Shown here one piece after another: positions 7,026 through 15,100 of a DNA stretch of 16,712 nucleotides. Source of the DNA: Deltaproteobacteria bacterium (GTDB taxonomy: Bacteria; Myxococcota; B64-G9). Under the pieces are notes generated by a model. It saw only the letters and a list, made by a program, of their open reading frames with translations. It was not told where the DNA came from and searched no databases. The position numbers were made by a program, and so were the translations under genes. Position 1 is the stretch's first letter, and each line of letters opens with the position of its first letter. The DNA lies in assembly GCA_003647095.1 (NCBI GenBank), contig QMME01000046.1:1-16712 (forward strand), read 5' to 3'.

Positions 7026-7502
7026 ATGAAAGACCTGTTGTTGGCCATCGTCGGCTGGTTTGCCGATCGCGGCCGTGACCTGGCCGAGGTCGTGGCGGGC
7101 TTCGTCAGGGACTTTCGTGAATCGGGACGCACCTTCCGTCTCAAGGTAGGCCTGGTGGGCGGATACCTGGCCGTCAGCCTGGCCACCGTCCTGGTGTTCA
7201 TTCCCCGGGGCGAACTCAACGAGATCGACGCCGAGGTGCGCCTCAGCGAGAGCACCCTGATAGGCGGTCGCTACTTCCTGGTGGCCAATCGTTCGCAGGA
7301 GACCTGGAAAAAGCTCCGGCTGGTGCTCAACGATCGCTGGCGGATCAGCTGGCCGCGGCTGCGCCCCGGGAAGAAAAAGGCCTTTTTCATCAATCGCTTC
7401 AAGGATTCGTCCGGCAAGCGGGCACCGCCCGACGTGGCCATACTCAAGCTGCGGCTGGAATGCCGGCAGGGGCGTTTCGAACGTGACTACACCAGGCGGT
7501 GA
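7026..7502 (+). CDS. single-pass membrane protein of unknown function, 158 aa
   Basis: I do not recognise a family. The protein has an amphipathic N-terminal stretch (1-38), one clear transmembrane segment at about 41-60 (VGLVGGYLAVSLATVLVFIP) and a C-terminal part of about 95 residues that looks beta-rich (GGRYFLVANRSQETWKKLRLVLNDRW). Basic residues before the membrane segment (RTFRLK) predict N-in, C-out, so the second half would face the periplasm. An in-frame TGA at 7017-7019 limits how far upstream the start can lie, which supports ATG 7026. It follows cpaF by 85 bp on the same strand and precedes a secreted protein gene, so the three may share an envelope function. Basic KKK and RR clusters occur late in the protein. 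The start is fair; the function is unknown. Confidence 0.75.
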   Translation: MKDLLLAIVGWFADRGRDLAEVVAGFVRDFRESGRTFRLKVGLVGGYLAVSLATVLVFIPRGELNEIDAEVRLSESTLIGGRYFLVANRSQETWKKLRLVLNDRWRISWPRLRPGKKKAFFINRFKDSSGKRAPPDVAILKLRLECRQGRFERDYTRR

Positions 7503-7513
7503 GAGGCGCCGGC

Positions 7514-7519
7514 TAGAAT
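7514..7519 (+). promoter_or_regulatory. possible -10 element before the secreted-protein gene
   Basis: TAGAAT, one mismatch to TATAAT, occurs in CTAGAATG. It resembles the TTAGAATG element upstream of the giant TPR gene, but has no convincing -35 and no TGn extension. The leader to ATG 7611 would be about 85 nt. Confidence 0.2.
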
Positions 7520-7610
7520 GAAAGGTTGGCCGGCCACGTCACAAGTCAGGAGATAACGAGGTCGACGGCCACGGACGGGCATGGCCAGGACAAGCGAAAC
7601 GAGGACGACC

Positions 7611-8276
7611 ATGAAAAGAAAGCTGGTGACGATCTGCTCCGTGCTGTTGCTGCTGGTGGTGACCGCACCCAGCCAGGCCCGCAAGAAAAGGGGCAAGAAG
7701 AAGAAGAAGGAAAACATCACCAAGATCATCAGCAAGAAGGACTTCCTCAAGGCGGTGGAGAAGCTGGCCGAGGACGAGCGGGTGCCGGTGGCCTCTTCGA
7801 CGCTGGTGGAGAAGGGTCGCGGCGAGGACTTCTACTCCGTCGACAAGATGCTCGACGAAGACCCGGAGACCTTCTGGGCCGAGGGCGGGAAGGGCTGGGG
7901 CAAGAAGGCCTGGGTGGCCTTCTATGTCCCCGAGGGTACCACCCATGTCGAGATCACCCCGGGAGCCGGCAAGGAGCAATTCGAGAATTTCAACCGGCCG
8001 CGACAGGTGTTCTTCGACATCTACCTGATCAAGATAAAGAAGAAAGACAACGGGGAGAAGAAGACCACCTTCAAGTGGCTGGGACGCACGGTGTTCAACT
8101 TCAAGGACAAGCCCGTGCCGGTTCGCCGCAAGCTCAAGGTAAAGCTGCCCGAACTGGTGATGGCGGAACGAACCATGTACGTGGGCGTGCTGCTCTTCCG
8201 CAAGGTCTACCGGGGGCAGTTCGACGACACCGCCATCGCCACCTTCCGCACCCACTCCCTGTGGGGAGAGCAGTAA
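7611..8276 (+). CDS. exported protein with NADase-type glycan-binding (discoidin-like) domain, 221 aa
   Basis: The N-terminus is a Sec-type signal peptide (KRK, then CSVLLLLVVTAPSQA, likely cleavage after Ala23). It is followed at once by a strongly basic tract, RKKRGKKKKK (24-33). From about 58 to the end the protein matches the discoidin-like fold called the NADase-type glycan-binding domain: a Y-x-V-D-K-M-L-D-E-D-P-E-T-F-W-A-E-G block (75-92), then G-x-G, an FNRPRQ element (127-132), and a final VYRGQFDDTAIATF strand. Such domains bind carbohydrate at cell surfaces; no catalytic domain is attached. ATG 7611 is preferred because GAGG lies 6 nt upstream and it begins the signal peptide exactly; an in-frame ATG at 7581 would add ten polar residues. 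It lies third in the cpaF group and converges on the HicB-like gene. Confidence 0.8.
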   Translation: MKRKLVTICSVLLLLVVTAPSQARKKRGKKKKKENITKIISKKDFLKAVEKLAEDERVPVASSTLVEKGRGEDFYSVDKMLDEDPETFWAEGGKGWGKKAWVAFYVPEGTTHVEITPGAGKEQFENFNRPRQVFFDIYLIKIKKKDNGEKKTTFKWLGRTVFNFKDKPVPVRRKLKVKLPELVMAERTMYVGVLLFRKVYRGQFDDTAIATFRTHSLWGEQ

Positions 8277-8290
8277 CCGCTAGCGGTTAC
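8273..8290. terminator. 18-bp perfect palindrome spanning both convergent stop codons
   Basis: GTAACCGCTAGCGGTTAC is fully palindromic. It contains the TAA of the rightward gene (8274-8276) and, on the other strand, the TAG of the leftward gene (8282-8280). In RNA it folds into a 7-bp stem with a CTAG loop in either direction, so it could serve both transcripts as a terminator or 3' barrier. No T-tract is present. Confidence 0.4.
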
Positions 8291-8828
8291 CGCGTCCTCC
8301 ACGCCGGTGCCCTCCGCCGCCTCCGCGGCCCCGGCCCGGCTCCAGACCGCGAACGTATTCCAGGAAGCTGGCCTTGTCGTCCATGATGTTGAAGTAATCT
8401 CTCCCGCCGCGTCCGCCGCGCCGGCCGCGTCCGGAACGACCGCCGCCCCTTCCCTGCTGGGCGGCCTCCACCGGCCGGGTACGTTGCTGGCGCCAGGCCA
8501 GGCCCGTGGCCAGGATCTCCTGGCACAATTGCCGCAGTTCCACGCCCTCCTGGGCGGCCTGGAAGACCAGCTCGCGATGCAGGCCGGCGCTGAGTTCCAG
8601 TTCCACCTGGCCGCTGAACTCCCGGGCGTCGATGGGCTCGGGAAGCTTGTCGTTCTTCTCCGCCGCCATGCGGATGGCGTCTTCCACCTGCTGCTCCACC
8701 TGCTGGAGGGCCTCGGCCCGCGTCCGGGCCCGGGCCTGCACCTGTTCGCCCAGTTCCGGAACCCGTGCCACGAATTCCTCTCCCTCGCTGTCGTAACCCA
8801 GAACCACTCGGTAACCATCCGGAATCAT
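8280..8828 (-). CDS. HicB-like/ribbon-helix-helix protein with RGG-rich tail, 182 aa
   Basis: Residues 1-65 resemble the HicB N-terminal fold (GYRVVLGYDSEGEEFVARVPEL, then an Ala/Glu helix and KLPEPID). Residues 72-113 look like a ribbon-helix-helix DNA-binding unit (SGQVELELSAGLHRELVFQA, EGVELRQLCQEILATGL). The remainder is unusual: two RG/RGG blocks (127-143 and 166-182) flank a short non-repetitive motif, YFNIMDDKASFLEYVRGLE (145-163). RGG tracts usually bind RNA. No HicA-type toxin gene is adjacent: upstream is the divergent giant gene, downstream the convergent exported protein. I chose ATG 8828 because AAGGAG (8841-8836) lies 7 nt upstream; the frame extends to 8999 but that part has no HicB character. 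The HicB-like fold is fairly certain; a role as an orphan regulator acting on DNA and RNA is inferred. Confidence 0.8.
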   Translation of the reverse strand: MIPDGYRVVLGYDSEGEEFVARVPELGEQVQARARTRAEALQQVEQQVEDAIRMAAEKNDKLPEPIDAREFSGQVELELSAGLHRELVFQAAQEGVELRQLCQEILATGLAWRQQRTRPVEAAQQGRGGGRSGRGRRGGRGGRDYFNIMDDKASFLEYVRGLEPGRGRGGGGGHRRGGRGNR

Positions 8829-8907
8829 GCCATTTCTCCTTGCAATGACGCCCATCGGCGGAGCCGCCCGCCGGGCAGGTTGCCGGTTGTCGCGCACCGG
8901 CACAGGG

Positions 8908-8935
8908 GTTATCGGCCAATAATCCACACTGTCTG
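8908..8935 (-). promoter_or_regulatory. candidate promoter and operator of the HicB-like gene
   Basis: On the minus strand CAGACA (8935-8930) and GATAAC (8913-8908) are 16 bp apart, each matching four of six consensus positions. The -10 overlaps TTATCGGCCAATAA (8909-8922), the core of a 20-bp imperfect palindrome with 8 of 10 base pairs. This is a natural site for autorepression by a ribbon-helix-helix protein, but binding is not shown by the sequence. Confidence 0.35.
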
Positions 8936-9115
8936 TCTCGGGCCCGGGAGCTGACTGAGCGCGTTCCCGGTTGCGCTGAAAGACACCCTTGCCTACCACA
9001 TCGCCAGTCCGGCTGTCAATCGTATCCAGGCGAGCACGGACACCCGGGTCGCGACTGCCCGGATCCCGGGACCATCACGACCCCGGATCACAAACTGGCC
9101 CCCCCCTTCCCGGCG

Positions 9116-9124
9116 TGTTAGAAT
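9116..9124 (+). promoter_or_regulatory. extended -10 promoter for the giant TPR gene
   Basis: TGTTAGAAT is a TGn-extended -10 with one mismatch to TATAAT. The -35 at the right distance (CTGGCC) is poor, which the extension can compensate. The start would be near 9131, giving a leader of about 35 nt. A 7+1+7 inverted repeat, AATGCCG-C-CGGCATT (9122-9136), overlaps the end of the -10 and the start point. Confidence 0.45.
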
Positions 9125-9165
9125 GCCGCCGGCATTGATAGTTTGAGGAAAGGGCCGCTGCCAAG

Positions 9166-12100
9166 ATGAGCGAACCGGGCCATCACCCGCCGGCGGACGG
9201 TGCCAGGGGTTCTGCACGCCTGCACAACCCCCTCGGTTTCGCCCTGGAGTTCCGCGACAACAAGGCCCTGGTGGTGCTGGCCGACCGGCGCCTCGACTGG
9301 GGAGTCACCATCGAGCAACTGGTGCTGGAGGTGCCGGGGGTAAGCTTTCCCTTCGATCTGAGCGGCGACGCCGGGCAGTTCCGCCACCATCGCTGCCGCC
9401 TGCGCCTGCTGGCGGCCTCGGTGAACAGCCGCCAGGTACTGGCCGCCCTGGCCGGCGGCACCCGGCAATCGACCACCCTGGACAACTTGAGCCTGCGGAT
9501 GGAGGGAGGAGTGGGCCTGCTGTCCGGGGTGTTTCGACTGGCCGAGCGCAGCAGTCCCTTTACCGCCCGCTTCGCCGCCGAGCCCTGGCAAGGCGAGTAT
9601 GTCCGCCTGGCGTTTTTCGACGTCCGCCTGTACGGCTGGCAACCGGTTCCGCCGCCGGCGCTGGTGGGAGCCCTGGTCAAGCGGCTGGCACCTCTGGGAG
9701 CGCGCTTGCAGGATGCCGCCTTCATCCTGCTGCGCCCCCTGGAACCGCTGCTGCGCCGCCTGCTTCCCCTGCACGGGTGGAAGATACCCGATTTTGCGGG
9801 AATGCGCGTCGACCGGGTGCGCCTGGACGACGACCGCCTGTCCATCGCTTCCGCCCGGCACCCCGACGAGATTCCCCGCCGTTTCTGGCAGGTGGAACTG
9901 AGCAACCGCTACCAGGCGGCACTGGTCTCCTTCCTGGAGGGTGCTGAGGTTTTCAGTGCGGCCGAGCAGAGCCTGGCTGCCGGCCAGCTGGACGGCAGCA
10001 GGCGCCTGTTGCTGGGCCAGGCCGGCGTCGAGCCGGGTCATCCCTTCGCCTCCCGCCGGCTGTGCCAGCTGGCCGCCGCCCAGCCGGGGCGACGCGAGGA
10101 ACTCACCGACCTGGCCGAGGAGTTGCTGGATCGGCCGGGCGAGCACCTGCCGGTGCTGCTGGCCCTGGCGGCGGCCGAGGCCCGAGCCGGCAACTCGCAG
10201 AAAGCCGCCGCGGCCTACGAACGCGCCGGGCAACTGGCCGCGGACCGGGGCGAGAAGGAAGACGCCATCCTGGCCTACCACCAGGCCGCCCTTCTGCTCG
10301 GTGACGATCCCGCCGGGGCGGCTCGCAACCTGGATCGGGTGGTCACCCTGAGCCCCTATGACACGGCGGCGCTGGAAAAACTGGCCGCGGCCCTGGAACG
10401 ACGGGGTGCCTGGTACCGGGCCCTGCGCACCTGGCTGCGGTTGGCCCGCAAGCTCGATGATGCCGAGGCGGTGGCCGAGTGTCACCAGCGCATGGCCAGC
10501 ATCTTCCTGGAACACTTCGACGACGTCGAACGGGCGCGCAAGCACCTGGACACGGCGCTGGTGCACCGCCCCGATCACCTGCCCTCCCTGCTCACCATGG
10601 CGGTGGTCTACCAGCGCCGACAGCAACCCGAACGGGCGGTACGGGTGCTGCAGAAGGTGGTGGAACTGGGCGGGCAGCAACCCGATCAGACCGACCTGCC
10701 GGCGGTGCGCCTGCGCCTGGCCGAGATCTGGTACAACGAACTGGAACAGCCGGAAAGCGCCCTGCTGCAGCTGGAGGCCATAATCCGGCAACGGCCCGAC
10801 CACGCCACGGCACTGTACCGGGCCGCCATCATCGCCGAGCAGTTGCAACGCTGGGATCAGGCTGCCGAGTGGTATGCCCGGCTGGTGGAGTTGCACGATG
10901 CCGGCGAGGCGCTGCCGGAACAGATGATCAAGGCGGCGGCCCTGGGCCTGGGACGCATATATGCCGAGCGACCCGCCGGCCAGGAAGAGGCACGCCTCTA
11001 CCTGTCCCGGGCGGCCGCACTGGATCCGCGCGACAACCACATCTGGCAACACCTGGAGAAGATCGACCGCGAGGCCGGCAACTGGTCGCAACTGGTCGAG
11101 ACCCTGCAACGACTGGCTGCCCTGGAAGACGGCGAGCAGCGGCGCCTGGCCCGTCTCCTGGAGGCGGCCCGTATCAGCGAGCGCCTGCTCAACGACGAGG
11201 CCGGGGCGGAACGCCTGTTTCACCAGGTACTGGAAATGGATCCCGGCAACAGCGAGGCCGTGGAAGGACTGACCCTTCTCTACCGGCATACCGGCCGGCG
11301 CCGGGAACTCGCGGAACTGTTGCAGCGCGTGGCCGAGCAACAGCCCGATGCCGGCCTGGCGGCCAGGCTCTGGTCCGAACTGGCCGTGGTCCTGGCCGAG
11401 CAACCCGAACAGCTGCCGGCGGCACTGCAGGCGGCCCGCCGGGCCTGGCAGCTGGATCCCCGGCAGGTGGATATGGTCGCCGCCCTGCTGCAGGCCGCCC
11501 GCCAGGCGGGCCGGCAAAAGTGGCTGCTGGAGTTGCTGGAGATGTTGCCGCTGGAGGCCATCGACAAGTCGCTGGCGGTGGACCTGGCCCTGGAACGGGC
11601 CGAGCTGCTGGCGGCCGCCGGCAGCCCGGCCGGGCAGGTGGCCGAGGCCTACCGGCAGGCGCTCGAGGTGGATCCCCATCTCCTGGCCGCCCATCGCGCC
11701 CTGGCCGATCTTTCCTACCGGCTGCACGACTGGGCCACTGCCCGGCATCACATCGAACAGGTGCTGCGGCTGGCCGGCGAAGGAGGATTGACCGGGCCGG
11801 CCCGTACCGAGTTGCACCGGCGCCTGGCCGAGATTGCCTTGCAGCAGGACGAGTACGACCTGGCCGCCGAGCAACTGCGCACGGTGCTGTCTCGCCACCC
11901 CCACGACGAGCGGGCCGCCGAGAAGCTGGCCGAGTTGCTGCGCCAGGGTGGTCACTGGGATCAACTGGCCGCGCTCTATGCCCAGCGCGCCGCGCAGGCC
12001 CAGGGAGAGCGGGCCGCCGCCCTGCACACGGCGGCGGCCACCATCTGGTGGGAACGCCTGCGCCAGTCGGAACCGGCCATACACCAGTACCAGCTGGCCG

Positions 12101-15100
12101 TGGCCGCCGCGCCCGAAAGCCTGGCGGCGCCGGCACGGCTGACCTCCCTGCAACGTATCTACGTCGACCAGAACCGCTGGCAGGAAGCCGCCGAGACCAT
12201 CAACAGGAGAATCCCATACTGCCCTCCCCGGGAAAAGGCCCGCCTCTACGTGGCCCTGGCCGCGTTGCACTCCAGCCGCCTCGGCGACGGCCGGGCCGCC
12301 GAGAGGTTCTGGCAACAGGCACTGGAGCACGACCCCGCCTACCGGCCGGCAGCCCTGTTTCTGGCCCGCCTGCGCCTGCAACAGCAGCAGCTGGACGAGG
12401 GACTGGAGCTGACCCGCCGGGCCCTGGACGACACCGCCCAGCCGGGACCGCTGCCGGTGGAGACCCGGGCGGAGCTGGCCCTGGCGGCCGCCCGCACCGC
12501 CTGGAAGCTTCGCCGCCAGGACGAGGCGGCGGAGATGTACGACCGCTACATCAAGACCTTCGCCACCCGCGGTTACGCCGACGTCGAGGAAGAAGCCTGG
12601 GAAAGGCTCGAGCTGGTGCTGCGCCAGCGCAAGGACCACGAGCAACTGGCCCGCCACTACCAGACCTGGTTGCATACCCCCAGCGGCCAGGAGCGCCGGG
12701 TGGTCCTGACTCGCTCGCTGGCCGTGTTGTTGTTCGAACACCTCGAGCAACCCGGCGAGGCCATCGACATGCTGGCGCAACTGGTGGAAAGCGATGCCGA
12801 TGACCAGGCCAGCGTGGAATTGCTGCTGGACATGCTGCGCCGGGCCCGGCGCCCGCAACAACTGGCAACCTTGCTCCAGCAGCAGTGGCAACGAGCTCCC
12901 CAGCCGGAGGTGAGGAGGAAACGGCTGGAGCTGCTGGCCGACACCTTGCAGTTCGGCCTCTATGAACCACTGGCCGCGGCGGCCTGCTGGCGCCAGTTGC
13001 TGGAAATGGGACATCCCCGGGCCGCCGAGCACCTGGCGGTGCTCTACCGCCAGGAAAGCCTGTACGAGCCGCTGGTCGAGCTGCTGCTCGAACAGGCCCG
13101 CCGGGCCAGCGACCCGTCCCGGGCCGTGGAACTGTGGCAGGAACTGGGCCAGCTGGCCCGGCAACAGCTCGACGATCCGCGCCTGGCCCGGCAGGCCCTG
13201 GAACGGCTGGTGGAGCTGGACCCCAGCGAGGCCAACCAGGACGCCTGGCTGGAGCTGCTGCGTCGCCAGGGACAGACGGTCGAACTTCGCCAGGCCCTGC
13301 AACAGCTGGCCGAGGACGAGGCGGATCCCGAACGCCGCCGCCGGCTGCTGCTGGAGCATGCCGAGCTCTGCCTGGCCGAACCCGAGCTGAGCGACGAGGG
13401 ACTGTCTTCCCTGCGCCAGGCCATCGAGGTGCGGGCCGAGCCGCAACTGCTGGAAAGGGCCCGGCACCTGTATCGCTCCCGGCAAGACTGGGAGGCGGTG
13501 GCCGACATGACCGAACGACTCATCGATGTCGGTCCGGCCGAACGGATTGCCGGCAACTTGCTCGAGCTGGCCGAGCTGTACCAGCGGCAGCTGGGTTCTC
13601 CGGAGCGGGCCGCGGCGGCCATCGAGCAGGCCCTGGACAGCCCGGGTGCTCCCGCCCAGGAAGGTGCCCGGGCCGACCTGCTGCAACGGGCCGGCGAGCT
13701 GTGGAACCAGTCCGGAGCCAGCGACCGGGCCCGGGCCGACTTCGAACAGGCCTGGCAACTCGACGACACCCGCCTGGAGGTGGGGCAAAGGCTGCTGGAA
13801 CTGTACCAGGCGGAACGACGGGATGCCGACTGCGCGGCCGTGCTGGAGAAGATGGCCGCCAGCCAGGACGACGAAACCGCCGCCGGCAGCCTGGCGCAGG
13901 CGGCCACCCTGCGCCTGGACGGCGACGACCGGGCGGCCGCCCTGGCCGACCTGCAGCGGGCCCTGGAACTGGTTCCGGCGCACCCGGAGGCCAATCGCCT
14001 GCTGCTGGGCCTGCTGCTGGCCGAGGAGAACTGGCAGGAGCTGCTGGCCAGGCTTACAGACCTGGACGACCGGCTGCTGGCCGACCCGGAAATCGCCGCG
14101 GGAGCCCGGCGCTGCTGGGAACAGCTCATCGAATCCGAGGACACGGAGGAGGCCCTGGCCGCCTGCCGCCTGGCCCTGCGTCTCGATGCGGGCGAAGTGC
14201 GGGCCCTGTGGCGGGGTGCCCACCTGCTGGAAGAGGCCGATCGCCAGGAAGAAGCCGAGCAACTGTGGCAGGCGCTGGAGGAACACGCCGCGGAGCTGGC
14301 AGACCAGGATCGCGTGCAGCTGCAGCTGCGCCTGGCCAGGCAGGATTTCGCCCGCGGCCGCACCGAGGAGGCGGAGTCGCGCCTGCGCCGTTGCCTGGAA
14401 ATCGATCCCACCGGCGGCGAGGCCCGTGAATTCCTGCACAAGATATACCAGGGAGCCAAGCGTTTCGGCGAACAGGTCAACCTGCTGCGCGAGGAGGCCA
14501 GCAGCGAGCCCGATGCCGGAAGGCGGGCGGAAAAACTGGCCCGGGCCGCCGCCATCCTCGACGACGAGCTGGGCAACCCCACCGAGGCGGCCGAACTCTA
14601 CCACCAGGTGGTGGACAGCGATCCCGGCAATCGCCAGGCCTGGGAGGCCCTGAGCGACCTGCATCGCCGCCTGGGGCAGGTGGACCGGCAGGTCACCGCC
14701 CTGGAGCGGCTGGCCGGGTTGAATGACGGTCCCGAACACGCACGCCTGTTGCAGCAGGCCGCCCAGCTGGTGGAGGAGGAACTCGACCAGCCCGAGTGGG
14801 CGGAACGCCTCTGGCAGTCCCTGCTCGAGCTGGACCCCGAGAACCGGGCGGCGCTGCGGGCCCTGGCCGATCATGCCCGCCGGCAAGGAGACGCGGCCCG
14901 GCTGTCGGAGCTGCTGGCCACACTGGCCGGGCACGAACGGGAACCGGCCGCCCGGGCAGCGCTGCTGCAGGAGCGGGCCGAACTGCTGGCCGCGGAGCTG
15001 GAGCAGCCCGCCCAGGCGGCGGAGTTGTTCGAGCAATTGCACGAGTTGCGTCCCGGAGACGAGGACATCCTGGAACGGTTGCAGGAACTCTACCGGCAAC

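Larger units (their letters stand above)
8829..9165. other. 337-bp divergent intergenic region
   Basis: No gene is evident. It holds the Shine-Dalgarno of the HicB-like gene, a 7-bp inverted repeat TGCCGGT/ACCGGCA (8881-8902), an AT-rich imperfect palindrome (8906-8925) inside a candidate leftward promoter, a C-run near 9100-9106, and the extended -10 and inverted repeat in front of the giant gene. Open frames running through it in both directions look like extensions of flanking composition rather than genes. Confidence 0.6.

Noticed and set aside
8829..8999. N-terminal extension of the HicB-like gene to ATG 8999
   Set aside because: The extension lacks HicB character and would bury the AAGGAG and the promoter-like palindrome; ATG 8828 has a well-spaced ribosome site.
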